NCBI GenBank assembly: GCA_016124525.1
Contig: WGNO01000065.1
Location: 1 to 57,011 of the forward strand
Origin: Nostoc sp. RI_552
GTDB lineage: Bacteria; Cyanobacteriota; Cyanobacteriia; Cyanobacteriales; Nostocaceae
Length of the DNA stretch: 57,011 bases
Direction: 5' to 3'
Part shown: positions 45,820-55,433 of the stretch, piece by piece
Position numbering within the stretch: position 1 is the first letter of the stretch
Layout of the letters: each line of letters opens with the position of its first letter
Made by a program: the position numbers and the translations under genes
The notes under the pieces: model-generated
Database searches by the model: none
Told to the model about the DNA's origin: nothing
Seen by the model: only the letters and a program-made list of their open reading frames with translations

Positions 45820-47082
45820 CTATTCACCACCTTCGGCCTTCCAAGGGATTTCTTTGACTGGTTTTGGATCGGGTAGTTTGAGAGAAACTAATCCTGCTGC
45901 TAAAACTAACAACATGGATGTCCACAAACAACCGACTAAATTAAAATATTGAAAAACTAACCCTGATAAAACTGTGCCAGCTAATCGACCCCCAGAGTTA
46001 GCCATGTAGTAAAAGCCGACATTCAGCGCTACCTTATCGTCATCGGTGAAGGCTAACACTAGGTAGGAATGAACTGCTGAATTAAAAGCAAAGACCACGC
46101 CAAATAATAGTAACCCCCCAATAATTGCTATATTGCCAGGTATACCCAATTGTAAAGCCAGAGCAATGGCGGTGGGAACAGCTGTGAGGGTAAATGTCCA
46201 AAACTGGATAGTCTTTGATGTGGGGGGCTGACCAGATCCAAATTTCTGCATTAGTGTGGGCGCTAGAAACTGAATAATACCGTAAGCAATCACCCAACAA
46301 GCCAAAAATCCACCAACTTGATAGAACGACCAGCCTAAAGTCCCCCGCAAAAAAACTGGCAAGCCGACTACAAACCAGACATCCCGCGAACCGAAGAGAA
46401 AAAATCGTGCCGCCGAGAGAATATTAATTTCTTTGCTCTTGGAAAATAGTTGGCTAAACTTGACTTTGGCCTTGATTTTACCCATACCATTGGGCAACAT
46501 CAACCCAGTAAACATAATTAAGAAAAGTCCCCCAGCCATGATTAACAAAGCATTGACAAAGCCAAAAGCAGTTAACAGCACACTACCAATGAAAAAGCCA
46601 ACTCCTTTGAGAGCATTTTTGGAGCCTGTTAATACTGCCACCCACTTAAATAGAGATGATTGAGCTTCCTGGGGTACAACCAAGCGAATGGCACTTTTTG
46701 AACTCATTTTAGTTAAGTCTTTAGCAATGCCGGAAAATGCCTGAGCCACCATTACATAAAGGACTGCTATCCACTCTGCCCAATTGCGATTTAGCCATGA
46801 TAGCATCAGCAGAGAAAAAACCTGTAAGCCAATGCCAGTATAAAGAGTTACCTTTAAACCGAATTGAGAACCAATCCAACCGCCTAGAAAGTTAGTAACA
46901 ACGCCAAAGATTTCATAGAACAGAAACAGTGAGGCAATTTGTAGTGGTGTGTAGCCAATACTGTCAAAATACAGCAGTACGAGCATTCGCAAAGCACCGT
47001 CGGTGATGGTAAAGCCCCAATAGGCAAGGGTGACAAGAATATAATTTTTCAGATTGGCGCGAGAAGCCGCAGAAGAAGTCAT
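45820..47082 (-). CDS. arsJ: Organoarsenical efflux MFS transporter ArsJ
   Basis: A 420-residue major facilitator protein with about twelve helices. The start ILVTLAYWGFTITDGALRMLVLLYF and the internal FSGIAKDLTKMSSKSAIR are typical of ArsJ. ArsJ exports 1-arseno-3-phosphoglycerate made by a dedicated GAPDH; here that GAPDH-like gene is immediately upstream (61 nt) on the same strand, which supports the call strongly. Confidence 0.93.
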   Translation of the reverse strand: MTSSAASRANLKNYILVTLAYWGFTITDGALRMLVLLYFDSIGYTPLQIASLFLFYEIFGVVTNFLGGWIGSQFGLKVTLYTGIGLQVFSLLMLSWLNRNWAEWIAVLYVMVAQAFSGIAKDLTKMSSKSAIRLVVPQEAQSSLFKWVAVLTGSKNALKGVGFFIGSVLLTAFGFVNALLIMAGGLFLIMFTGLMLPNGMGKIKAKVKFSQLFSKSKEINILSAARFFLFGSRDVWFVVGLPVFLRGTLGWSFYQVGGFLACWVIAYGIIQFLAPTLMQKFGSGQPPTSKTIQFWTFTLTAVPTAIALALQLGIPGNIAIIGGLLLFGVVFAFNSAVHSYLVLAFTDDDKVALNVGFYYMANSGGRLAGTVLSGLVFQYFNLVGCLWTSMLLVLAAGLVSLKLPDPKPVKEIPWKAEGGE

Positions 47083-47143
47083 GAATAGTTGGGGAGTAAA
47101 GACTAGGTATTAGGGAAGCAGGGAGATGGTAGTTTTTCAATAA

Positions 47144-48154
47144 CTAATAACTTAATGCAACCTTACGGGCGAGTTCAACCATACGATTGGCGTAACCCCA
47201 TTCGTTGTCATACCAAGCAAGTATTTTGACTTGGGTTTTATCTACCACCATTGTGGAAGGGGCATCAATGATAGAAGAACGAGGATCATCTTTATAATCA
47301 ATAGATACTAAAGGGCGTTCTTCATAGCCCAAGATGCCTTTGAGTGGTTCTTGTTCAGAAGCTGCTTTTAATAAGCTGTTAATCTCATCTACCGTGGTAG
47401 GTCGCAGGAGTTCAAACACACAGTCTGTTAAGGAGGCATTAAGTAATGGCACTCTGACTGCTAAACCATTGAGTTTGCCGTTGAGTTCAGGATAAATTAA
47501 GCCAATTGCTGTTGCTGATCCTGTAGTTGTGGGAATTAGAGATAAGCTCGTAGCCCGGGCCCGACGTAAATCTTTATGAGGGGCATCGACAATAGTTTGA
47601 GTGTTGGTATTGTCATGGATGGTGGTAATAATTCCATGGTTAATTCCCAAACCTTCATGAATGACTTTGACTACTGGAGCTAAACAGTTGGTAGTACAGG
47701 AAGCCGCAGTTAATAAATGATGTTCTTCCGGCTGATAGAGGTGGTCATTAACCCCCATGACTATGTTTAAGGCTTTTTCCTTGACGGGAGCAGCAACGAT
47801 GACCTTTTTTACGCCTCTTTCAAAATAAGGGTTGAGAGTAGCTGGTGTTCTGAATTTACCCGAGCATTCCAGCACTAAATCAACACCGAAGTTATACCAA
47901 GGAACTTCGCCTGGGCTATTATGTTCACTAAAGCTGAGAGATTTGCTGTCAATTGAGATGCTTTCGCCTTCTGCTTCTACTTCTGGTGTCCAACGCCCGT
48001 GAACAGAATCAAATTTCAGCAAGTGTGCAGCCGTTACAGCACCGCCTTTAATTTCGTTGATATGGACAAAATCTAATTCTGGCCATCCCCATGCAGCCCG
48101 TAAAGCCAGCCTTCCGATTCTACCGAATCCGTTGATTCCTACGCGAATTTTCAT
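47144..48154 (-). CDS. ArsJ-associated glyceraldehyde-3-phosphate dehydrogenase
   Basis: A 336-residue GAPDH with the NAD fold start [17 protein letters not shown] and the catalytic Cys in [14 protein letters not shown]. Inside an ars operon and next to arsJ, it most likely uses arsenate in place of phosphate to form 1-arseno-3-phosphoglycerate, which ArsJ expels. That role is known for such pairs and inferred here. It is not expected to be the main glycolytic or Calvin-cycle enzyme, which cyanobacteria encode elsewhere. Confidence 0.92.
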   Translation of the reverse strand: MKIRVGINGFGRIGRLALRAAWGWPELDFVHINEIKGGAVTAAHLLKFDSVHGRWTPEVEAEGESISIDSKSLSFSEHNSPGEVPWYNFGVDLVLECSGKFRTPATLNPYFERGVKKVIVAAPVKEKALNIVMGVNDHLYQPEEHHLLTAASCTTNCLAPVVKVIHEGLGINHGIITTIHDNTNTQTIVDAPHKDLRRARATSLSLIPTTTGSATAIGLIYPELNGKLNGLAVRVPLLNASLTDCVFELLRPTTVDEINSLLKAASEQEPLKGILGYEERPLVSIDYKDDPRSSIIDAPSTMVVDKTQVKILAWYDNEWGYANRMVELARKVALSY

Positions 48155-48239
48155 CAGTTTTCCTATTTAGCTAATAATTTGTAGAGAGCAGAAGAAGCAG
48201 GAGTGAAGTTTTTTACTAACAACCAATATGAGCAATGTT

Positions 48240-49310
48240 CTAAAACCTGGCTTGTTTGCGGAGTAATTCACCAATGCTCATGTTTAACTGAGATTTTCCT
48301 TCAAATACTGTTCCTACTTTGCCTTTGTTAAAGTTGACATAATCGAGGTTATATGCTTCATCCGGCAAGGGTACATAGCCTACAGAAATTGCTGTCTGTG
48401 ATGCGTTCTTGAAGTAAAATTCCAAGAAGTCTTTCAATCCTGGTTTATTTTGTGCGGACTGGAAATTAGCGTAGATAAATAAAGGTCGAGACAGTGGTTG
48501 ATATTGAGATTTTTCTACTGTTTCCCTGGATGGCAAAACCATACCTTTACCACTATCTACTGGTAAGGCTTTTAACTTATCTTTATTTTGTTCGTAATAA
48601 GCATAACCAAAATAACCCAGGGCATTTGGGTCTTTATTAATACCTGCAACTAAGACATCATCATCTTCGCTGGCTGTGTAGTCTCTACGACTGGCTCTGG
48701 ATGTACCTACAGTGGCCTCTGTAAAGTAGTCAAATGTGCCAGATTTATCACCAGCGCCGTATAAAGTTAGAGGACGATCTGGCCAAGATGCACGCACTTG
48801 GTTCCAACGGGTGATTCTACCTTGTGCAGCAGGTGCCCAAATCTTTTTCAGTTCTGCTACGGTGATGTCTTTTGCCCAGTTGTTTTGGGGATTAATCACC
48901 ACAGTCAAGGCATCAAAAGCAATGGGTAATTCAAAATATCTGATACCATTTTGGTCACAAGCTGCCATTTCTTCCTTCAAAATTGGTCGAGAGGCGTTAC
49001 TTATATCTATCTCACCAGCACAAAACTTTTCAAATCCTGTGCTCGTACCAGAGAAGTTAACTGTTATTTGTGCTTTATTTTGTTGTTTTGTTTGTTGAAA
49101 TGCTTGGGCGATCGCAACTGTTATTGGATAAACTGTACTAGAACCGTCTATTTTAATCTGCGAAATTTTTGTGGAATTACTGACTTCAGTCACATTTACT
49201 GACTGGGGAGTTTCACTAGATGTGTTAGATGATGTGGCACAACCGATAGACACAACCAATACACCCAGCGTGAGAGCTAATTTTTTTGCGGTTGCCTTCA
49301 TTGACTTCAC
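48240..49310 (-). CDS. pstS: PstS-like phosphate-binding lipoprotein in the arsenic operon
   Basis: A 356-residue periplasmic binding protein. The N terminus is basic then hydrophobic and ends in a lipobox (VVSIGC at about residue 24), so it is a lipoprotein. Ligand-site blocks are IDGSSTVYPIT, FSGTSTGFEKFCAGEIDISNAS, and GAGDKSGTFDYFTEA, as in PstS. It is the first gene behind the ArsR-like operators. A high-affinity phosphate binder that discriminates against arsenate would make sense in this operon; that is inference. No pstCAB genes are here. Confidence 0.88.
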   Translation of the reverse strand: MKSMKATAKKLALTLGVLVVSIGCATSSNTSSETPQSVNVTEVSNSTKISQIKIDGSSTVYPITVAIAQAFQQTKQQNKAQITVNFSGTSTGFEKFCAGEIDISNASRPILKEEMAACDQNGIRYFELPIAFDALTVVINPQNNWAKDITVAELKKIWAPAAQGRITRWNQVRASWPDRPLTLYGAGDKSGTFDYFTEATVGTSRASRRDYTASEDDDVLVAGINKDPNALGYFGYAYYEQNKDKLKALPVDSGKGMVLPSRETVEKSQYQPLSRPLFIYANFQSAQNKPGLKDFLEFYFKNASQTAISVGYVPLPDEAYNLDYVNFNKGKVGTVFEGKSQLNMSIGELLRKQARF

Positions 49311-49340
49311 CTCTAGGGGTGATACTACTAAGTTATGTAT

Positions 49341-49370
49341 ATATCATTTCAAAAAAAGTTGATATGTCAA
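49341..49370 (-). promoter_or_regulatory. Predicted ars promoter with an ArsR-like operator in its spacer
   Basis: On the minus strand a consensus -35 TTGACA (49365-49370) and TGATAT (49341-49346) are 18 bp apart. The spacer contains the plus-strand 15-mer TCAAAAAAAGTTGAT (49349-49363), an imperfect inverted repeat. Repressor bound there would block RNA polymerase. It lies between arsR and the PstS-like gene. Confidence 0.62.
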
Positions 49371-49401
49371 TCACAATTAAGGTAATGTATACAAAAATTT
49401 A

Positions 49402-49416
49402 TCAAAAAAAGTTGAT
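49402..49416. promoter_or_regulatory. Second copy of the ArsR-like operator 15-mer
   Basis: TCAAAAAAAGTTGAT repeats exactly, 53 bp from the first copy, which is close to five helical turns and so on the same face of the DNA. It ends 4 nt before the arsR stop codon. Two ArsR dimers could bind together here. Confidence 0.6.
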
Positions 49417-49419
49417 TAA

Positions 49420-49758
49420 TCAGTAAAACTTATCACAACAACGAGCAGGAGAGATTTTTCCTAATCGACCATAATCGGCTAAGTATGTTGTTAGAATACC
49501 GAATTGCGACACATTTAAACTGTAATAAATCCAACGTCCTTCTTGACGGGCATTAACTAAGCTAGCTTCTTTGAGGGTTTTGAGGTGAAAAGATAGTTTT
49601 GACTGACTAACCCCCAAAGCATCACACAAGTCACACACACACTGTTCCTGCTTTCGCAATAGTTCCAGAACCCCAATTCTGATCGGGTCAGAAAGGGCAT
49701 GAAAACCGGCAACAATTAAATGAGAATTGGTAGCAGAGGGGGTAGGCATCAGTGACAT
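49420..49758 (-). CDS. arsR: ArsR-family arsenic-responsive repressor
   Basis: A 112-residue winged-helix repressor. The As(III)-binding type motif is QCVCDLCDAL at about residues 38-47 and the DNA-recognition helix is VSQSKLSFHLKTLKEASLV. The position at the head of the arsenic genes supports arsenite sensing over zinc or cadmium. It starts 22 nt after the aminotransferase stop on the same strand, so it may be cotranscribed with that gene or have its own promoter inside it. Cys residues near the C terminus (ARCCDKFY) may also join ligand binding. Confidence 0.92.
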   Translation of the reverse strand: MSLMPTPSATNSHLIVAGFHALSDPIRIGVLELLRKQEQCVCDLCDALGVSQSKLSFHLKTLKEASLVNARQEGRWIYYSLNVSQFGILTTYLADYGRLGKISPARCCDKFY

Positions 49759-49780
49759 TTTTTCAAGCTATCTTCTATCT

Positions 49781-50998
49781 CTATTGTGAACCAGAAACGA
49801 GGGTTTGGGGTTGATAGCGGATACCAGCTTGTTTAAATCTGTGCAGAACTTCGCTCAGGCGATCGCAATCTGCAATCAAACTGATCCGCACATAACCTTC
49901 ACCTGCAACTCCAAAAGCGTTACCGGGGGTGATAACTACGCCAGTTTGCTGCAATACATCCAGGGCAAAATCCGTAGAACCCATACCCACGGGACATTTT
50001 ACCCAGAGATACATGGTGGCGTTGGTTTTGGGAATATCCCAACCCAATTTTCCTAAACCTTGAATGAGAAAATCGCGGCGGCCACGGTAGCGTTGTTGTA
50101 CCTCATGCAAATATACATCTGGTAGTTGCAAAGCTGTTTCAGCTGCGGTTTGCAAAGCTGCAAAAATACCGTAGTCCAGGTTTGTTTTCAGAGTTCGTAA
50201 ACCTTGAATAACATGACGGTTCCCCACCACAAAACCCACGCGCCAACCTGCCATATTGTAGGTTTTTGACAAGGTGTGAAACTCTACGCCAATTTCTTTT
50301 GCACCGGGAATTTCTAATAAGCTGGTGGGTTGATAACCATCAAAGGCTAACTCGGCATAACATAAATCATGCACTAGCATAATTTCGTATTTACGGGCAA
50401 AAGCCACGATTTCTGTAAAAAATCCACGGGGGGCGGTGGCTGCGGTGGGATTGCTGGGATAATTGAAATAGAGAATTTTTGCTTGTTCAGCCACTGCATC
50501 GGGAATAGCGGCTAAATCAATTAACCAGTTATTCTCTGGTTTGAGAATCAAGCTGTGAATTTTCCCCCCAGCAATTAACGGACCGCGAAAATGGGCAGGA
50601 TAGGCGGGAGAAGGAACAAGAACTAAGTCACCAGGATTAATATAAGCGATGGCAAGATGGGTTAATCCTTCTTTAGAACCCAGTAAAGGTAAAGCCTCAC
50701 TGTCGGGATCAAGCACCACACTATAGCGGCGATTGTACCAATTAGTGATGGCACGACGAAAACTAGCAGTACCTTCAAAGGGGGGATAACCGTGATTAGC
50801 GGGATTTTGCAACGCCGCCATTGCTGCTTCTACTACTGGCTGTGGTGTTGCACCATCAGGGTTTCCCATCCCCAAATCAATTAAATCCAGTCCTTGTTCT
50901 CGTGCTTTAGCCTTGAGTTCATCCAGACGGGCAAATACATAAGGCGGTAGCTGTTGTATGCGTTCTGCGGGGGTAATCCAATTCCAGCTCATTCTCAA
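49781..50998 (-). CDS. PLP-dependent class I aminotransferase (LL-DAP aminotransferase / aspartate aminotransferase-like)
   Basis: A 405-residue fold-type I aminotransferase with YFNYPSNPTAATA, the PLP region and the catalytic Lys in HTLSKTYNMAGWRVGF at about 240-255. It resembles proteins labelled LL-diaminopimelate aminotransferase in cyanobacteria, but the substrate cannot be read from the sequence. ATG at 50998 overlaps the stop of the dehydrogenase upstream by four bases, so the two are translationally coupled. MRMSW allows a start two codons later. Confidence 0.85.
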   Translation of the reverse strand: MRMSWNWITPAERIQQLPPYVFARLDELKAKAREQGLDLIDLGMGNPDGATPQPVVEAAMAALQNPANHGYPPFEGTASFRRAITNWYNRRYSVVLDPDSEALPLLGSKEGLTHLAIAYINPGDLVLVPSPAYPAHFRGPLIAGGKIHSLILKPENNWLIDLAAIPDAVAEQAKILYFNYPSNPTAATAPRGFFTEIVAFARKYEIMLVHDLCYAELAFDGYQPTSLLEIPGAKEIGVEFHTLSKTYNMAGWRVGFVVGNRHVIQGLRTLKTNLDYGIFAALQTAAETALQLPDVYLHEVQQRYRGRRDFLIQGLGKLGWDIPKTNATMYLWVKCPVGMGSTDFALDVLQQTGVVITPGNAFGVAGEGYVRISLIADCDRLSEVLHRFKQAGIRYQPQTLVSGSQ

Positions 50999-52179
50999 AC
51001 CTCTTCACTCATTCCCCTAGTGGACACACGATTTGTCACATCTCTACCATCCGTGGGTGCAGTGGTAGAAACCATTGCGGCCATCAACTGTTCCATAACA
51101 ACTTTAAAAGGTAGTCGATGGATGTCAGATTGGGGATTTAAAGCAATTTCCGCAGCTGTTTGTAAATCGCCTAGTGTAATATTGCCCAATCCTAGATGTT
51201 TTAAATTTTGCGGTAGTCCAATCTCTGCATAAAACTTTAACAATTGTTGCCGTGCTGATGCAGCTAGTTGATTACTTTGTAACATTTCTTCTAAACGTAG
51301 TTGCACTAAAATACCATAGGCAACTTTTTCGCCATGTATACTGCCGTGTCCTGAAATGTGAGTTAAACCATTATGTACGGCATGGGCAGCAACTGTGCGA
51401 CACTGCGCCCCACCTAGTCCACCAATTACCCCAGCGAGTAAAACTGTAGCATCTATCACTTCTTGCCAGACCTTACTGCCTGGTTTTTTCAGCGCGGTAG
51501 CTGACTTTTGCAAAAGTATATCTCGTAAAACTCGCGCTTGTTGTACTGCGGAGATAATTAAGGTTTGTTGAGAATTGCCACTGCTTACCGATGCTTCATA
51601 CCACTTAGCGATCGCATCTCCAATTCCGGCTACTAATGTTCGTTGTGGTGCTGTTTGAATTAAATCATAGTCAAGTATTAATAAATCAGGACAGCGAGAC
51701 AAAGCCACGTCATAGAGAAAAGCCCCTGACTCAGAATATACATTAGAAAGGGCAGTGGTGGCCGCGCAGGTAGCCCCCGATGTGGGGATTGTTACCACTG
51801 GTAACCGCAACTCATGAGCGACTAATTTAGCTGTATCCAAAGCTTTACCGCCACCAAAACCAATAATCACATCAGCTTGATGTTCCTCGGCTGTTTTCTT
51901 TAAACCTTGTAAACTAGCTTCACAACAATTTACACCATAGGAAGCCAGAGCCATTTGCCAGTTTTGCTTGGCTAAAACTGGTTGTAAGCACTTTTGGCTA
52001 ATAGCCAGCGTCGAATTCCCTGCAATGATAAATGGACGAATCCCCAACAGGTTAATTTCTGCGGCTGCTGTTTGCAACACACCAGCACCACGAATTATTT
52101 TTGTCGGAGCAACCGTCAGGGTCAATAATGAGCCAGAGGTTTCAGTAAACACAGTTTTAATAGAAAATTGATTGGGCAT
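50995..52179 (-). CDS. Iron-containing alcohol/glycerol dehydrogenase family protein
   Basis: A 394-residue NAD(P)-dependent dehydrogenase of the GldA/Fe-ADH group. It has the nucleotide motif VIIGFGGGKALDTAKLVAHE, VTIPTSGATCAATTALSNVY, and metal-ligand positions in GIGDAIAKWYEA, AVHNGLTHISG and HGEKVAYGI. The product and substrate are unknown. It overlaps the aminotransferase gene by 4 nt, suggesting that the two act in sequence or are needed together. Confidence 0.85.
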   Translation of the reverse strand: MPNQFSIKTVFTETSGSLLTLTVAPTKIIRGAGVLQTAAAEINLLGIRPFIIAGNSTLAISQKCLQPVLAKQNWQMALASYGVNCCEASLQGLKKTAEEHQADVIIGFGGGKALDTAKLVAHELRLPVVTIPTSGATCAATTALSNVYSESGAFLYDVALSRCPDLLILDYDLIQTAPQRTLVAGIGDAIAKWYEASVSSGNSQQTLIISAVQQARVLRDILLQKSATALKKPGSKVWQEVIDATVLLAGVIGGLGGAQCRTVAAHAVHNGLTHISGHGSIHGEKVAYGILVQLRLEEMLQSNQLAASARQQLLKFYAEIGLPQNLKHLGLGNITLGDLQTAAEIALNPQSDIHRLPFKVVMEQLMAAMVSTTAPTDGRDVTNRVSTRGMSEEV

Positions 52180-52520
52180 ATAAATCTAGTTTGCCAAAAC
52201 CTTGATAATTCTTAATCAAATTTTAGAGTTATATCCAGAAATTTCGTTTTCATGAACTTGAACAATGCCCATGAGCCTGAAATTTTGAACTACCGAAATT
52301 TTTCAATATCCAGAATTTATATTTTTTATCTTAATCTAACATTAATCTATTTTGTATAGTGAAATACAACAAATAAATGTAATTTTGGTAACAAAAAAAT
52401 TATTTTTCACCTGTAGTTAAAAAAGTGGGGAGGGCAGAAGAATTTTTGCATAAACTTCGCTATATTGCTGTATTTTCTCCCCGTTGACTCTCTAGAAACC
52501 TGTCTGGGACTCAATGACGA
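52180..52520. other. Intergenic region upstream of the dehydrogenase gene
   Basis: 341 AT-rich nt between ycf51 (minus, ends 52521) and the dehydrogenase start. It should contain the promoter of the dehydrogenase-aminotransferase unit and the 3' end of the ycf51 transcript. I see no RNA gene or clear hairpin terminator. Confidence 0.4.
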
Positions 52521-53045
52521 CTATGAAGCACTAGAATTAGGCAATTGAGCGAATTTTTCCCGGTAAATTTCAATATCCATATCCGTATCTTCACGGCTAG
52601 CCAATGTCCGCCTGATTTGACCCAAGTAAAGCGGTACAGAAATCCCTGGTTGGGGATGGATTATGGTACGGGCACGAATAGTGAGTTGATTGTCTCCCCT
52701 TGTGCCTAAGCGACCGTAAGAATACAGATTACTAGCCGCTTGCAGCAAAGTTGCTTCTAACTGTGAGGGAGAAATTTGCGGTGATGTAGCAATTACTGTT
52801 TGTGTAGAAGCATTATCATAAACTAGAGTATATTTTACTGCTCCGGGAATGACAGTGCGACTTAAGGGAACCAAAGACAAAGAAAATAAACCCGCAGTCA
52901 GCACTAGCATAAAGCCAGTTGTACCTACCAGCCGAAAGCGGATACCCCATTTGAGAATAAAAGCCAGGACTGCTAGGGCAGCAAATGCTATGGTGGCAAT
53001 ACCCGACCATTGGGCATACCGAAGAAAGTCAGCTGTTGTAAGCAT
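52521..53045 (-). CDS. ycf51: Ycf51-family membrane protein (DUF2518)
   Basis: A 174-residue protein with two N-terminal hydrophobic segments (about 13-33 and 40-60: ATIAFAALAVLAFILKWGI; GFMLVLTAGLFSLSLVPL) and a soluble C-terminal part containing SYGRLGTRGDNQLTIRAR. Length and layout match the Ycf51 family found in cyanobacteria and some plastids. The function is not known. Confidence 0.86.
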   Translation of the reverse strand: MLTTADFLRYAQWSGIATIAFAALAVLAFILKWGIRFRLVGTTGFMLVLTAGLFSLSLVPLSRTVIPGAVKYTLVYDNASTQTVIATSPQISPSQLEATLLQAASNLYSYGRLGTRGDNQLTIRARTIIHPQPGISVPLYLGQIRRTLASREDTDMDIEIYREKFAQLPNSSAS

Positions 53046-53203
53046 ACAGATTGGCTACTTAGGCGTATTTTAGTTCATGACGGACACACCCATTTTACCG
53101 AGTGGTTGCACCAAAGATATATTCGACTTCTGGTGACTGGGGACAAGGTTTTATGGCTAATGGCCACCCATAGGTCAAGGGGTTATTTTTCTGATTCCTT
53201 TAG

Positions 53204-54505
53204 TTATTTCCCGCCTTTGTAATGTGCAACTCCCCAAAGTGCAGAAAATAACAACCACGAAATTGTATTTAGTCTGAAGTCAAAAAGACTAATATCCACA
53301 GTATTGAATATCAGCCATTGTAAAACAACAACAACATAACTAAAAAACATCAATTTATCTTCCTGAGCAAGATAGTAGGATTTTTGCAACAATTGCACAG
53401 CTGCAAACCACACCCAACCCAGACAGGCAAAAAATAAAATTGCGCTAGGTAAACCAGTTTCAGCTGATAGCATCAAAAATAAGTTGTGCGGATGACCCAA
53501 ATCAATGTGCATTTTGGCTCTGTAGAGGTCACTGAAACTGCGTAAACCCCAACCTGTCCAGGGTTGCTGCTGAGTTAAAGACCAAGCAAATTTCCATTGG
53601 GTGGTTCGCATTAAAGCCACGGGTCTATCGGGATACATTTGATCGTTTAACCGTGCCCAAAAGAAAGCAGGAATAAATCGCCGAAAAAGTTTCGTCCCTG
53701 GTGAGGGTGCGAAGGCTGCTAAAAGTACGCTAGTAATTAGACCAATAACACCACACACCAGAAGATGCCAACCTTGGTAAAGAGCGTAAGCTAAACAAGC
53801 AACCATAGCCATCGCCCAGCCATTGCGTGAGTTTGTTAAAATCAGCGCAACCAAGCTGATAATTACTGACACAGTTAAAAATATTGTCTGGATTTTCGAG
53901 TTGGTAGACAAGGGATTCATGCTTAACGTCCATTGTTCTAGCCACAACCCTAATCCGAGGGTGAAAGTGATGGCTAAATAAGCGGCTAACAGGTTTGCGT
54001 GCATGAAAATAGAAGCCATCCGTCCTGGTGGCTCTCCTCCTGGGGCGATGGATAAATCTAATAAAATCCACAAAACTCGCCACTGAAAACTCCAACCCCA
54101 AAACATCTGCCCAAAGCCCATAACTACCACTGGGATAGAACCAATGATGAAAATCCCAGTTATTTGCCGCAATTGGGCAGGTGTTTTAATTAGAGTGCTG
54201 AGACCAGCAAAAACTACAAAGAATGGTAATAAATTAAACAGACCCAAAAAAGCCTGTGTTTTTTCATGGGCAAGGCTACAACTAATTATTAGTAGTACGC
54301 TTAACAGAGCAAATCCCCAGTGAAGTGGACGGTGGATCACTGTACGGTATTGTTTTTGGCAAGTTATTAATGCTGCCAAAAGTATACTGACACCGCCCAC
54401 AAACGGACTGAAGGGAAAAATCAGCAGTCCAATTTGAGTTAAATTCCAAGGGGTTTGTAGATGAGCATGAGTATGATTAAAAGCTAACTTCAAGCTGGCT
54501 CCCAA
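53204..54505 (-). CDS. O-antigen ligase-like (Wzy_C) membrane protein
   Basis: A 433-residue protein with about ten to twelve hydrophobic helices and the Wzy_C block TGWGLRSFSDLYRAK..LGHPHNLFLMLSAETGLP in the second half, as in O-antigen ligases and IctB-type proteins. A role in joining sugar chains to lipid or protein carriers is the family default; bicarbonate transport as once proposed for IctB is less likely. It overlaps the YaaW-like gene by 16 nt. No other surface-polysaccharide genes are nearby. Confidence 0.82.
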   Translation of the reverse strand: MGASLKLAFNHTHAHLQTPWNLTQIGLLIFPFSPFVGGVSILLAALITCQKQYRTVIHRPLHWGFALLSVLLIISCSLAHEKTQAFLGLFNLLPFFVVFAGLSTLIKTPAQLRQITGIFIIGSIPVVVMGFGQMFWGWSFQWRVLWILLDLSIAPGGEPPGRMASIFMHANLLAAYLAITFTLGLGLWLEQWTLSMNPLSTNSKIQTIFLTVSVIISLVALILTNSRNGWAMAMVACLAYALYQGWHLLVCGVIGLITSVLLAAFAPSPGTKLFRRFIPAFFWARLNDQMYPDRPVALMRTTQWKFAWSLTQQQPWTGWGLRSFSDLYRAKMHIDLGHPHNLFLMLSAETGLPSAILFFACLGWVWFAAVQLLQKSYYLAQEDKLMFFSYVVVVLQWLIFNTVDISLFDFRLNTISWLLFSALWGVAHYKGGK

Positions 54506-55332
54506 TATTCAGCACGGGTAAGACGAATTTGTGCCAGAGCAAATATAGTGGGGATGATGCGACCATAGTTAGTGGCAATCGCTCTCCATCCCAAATCTGC
54601 AAAAAACCAAGTCCACATGACTGGGCCAATGAAAGTAAAAATACTACGTACTGCGCCATAACGAGCCGCATTGATCACCATACCCCGTCGCGCCATTTGT
54701 AAAGCTACATAGCCTTTCAATTGGGTAGTAGCTGCTTGAGAACCGGCAATTGCCGCCTGTTTAGCTACTTCATATTTAGCAAACTGGATAGCAAATTGAC
54801 GTGCTATTTGTTGCAATACTAATGGTTGAATAATAGAAGTAACCGCCAAGACGCTACCACCTTTAAAAATTAATCCCAAGGGATCACGCTGTAATAAAAG
54901 TGGTAGCGGTTGTTTAACTTCTGACTGTGACAGTTGACGTTGCATCTGGTGATTTAATTTTTGCTTTTCATATTCTGGTAATTTTTTCCACACCTGTCCT
55001 AATAGATGTAAAAATAATTCTGCTTCTAAATCAATGGTTGTCAGTTCCGTAGAATAAGGAATTTTCAAATACTTGTATACTTGAATTAATACTTGACGAT
55101 AAGTTACCTGACTTGTACGTCCGCGCAATACCGTCATCCCATCTGCTGCTAAAAACCGAAAACGACTTTCTAATGTGTCTAGCCAAGCTTTGTAATTCTG
55201 GCTTTGAACCTCAATTGGTTCAGGTGTACCAACATAATCCAGCGGATTAAACTTACGACTAAACAAAATTGCCGTTAAGTCTTGCAATTCTTCTTGTGTT
55301 GCTAATTCCAGCGCCGCCCTCAGCTCATCCAA
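54490..55332 (-). CDS. YaaW-like family protein (UPF0174)
   Basis: A 280-residue protein of the E. coli YaaW group, starting MDELRAALELATQEELQDLT, which is the family's N-terminal signature. The middle is helical and charged; the C-terminal third has Ala-rich hydrophobic stretches (LVLQQIARQFAIQFAKYE; SIFTFIGPVMWTWFFADLG) that may insert in a membrane. The function is unknown. It is upstream of, and overlaps by 16 nt, the O-antigen ligase-like gene. Confidence 0.82.
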   Translation of the reverse strand: MDELRAALELATQEELQDLTAILFSRKFNPLDYVGTPEPIEVQSQNYKAWLDTLESRFRFLAADGMTVLRGRTSQVTYRQVLIQVYKYLKIPYSTELTTIDLEAELFLHLLGQVWKKLPEYEKQKLNHQMQRQLSQSEVKQPLPLLLQRDPLGLIFKGGSVLAVTSIIQPLVLQQIARQFAIQFAKYEVAKQAAIAGSQAATTQLKGYVALQMARRGMVINAARYGAVRSIFTFIGPVMWTWFFADLGWRAIATNYGRIIPTIFALAQIRLTRAEYWEPA

Positions 55333-55433
55333 TTTCCCTTCCTCCCTTCGTGCAGCCTTTATGTACTTTATTCTACTATTAGCTTTTAGCAGTCATTGGT
55401 AACTGCTCTGTACTTGATAATCACGAATAAATT

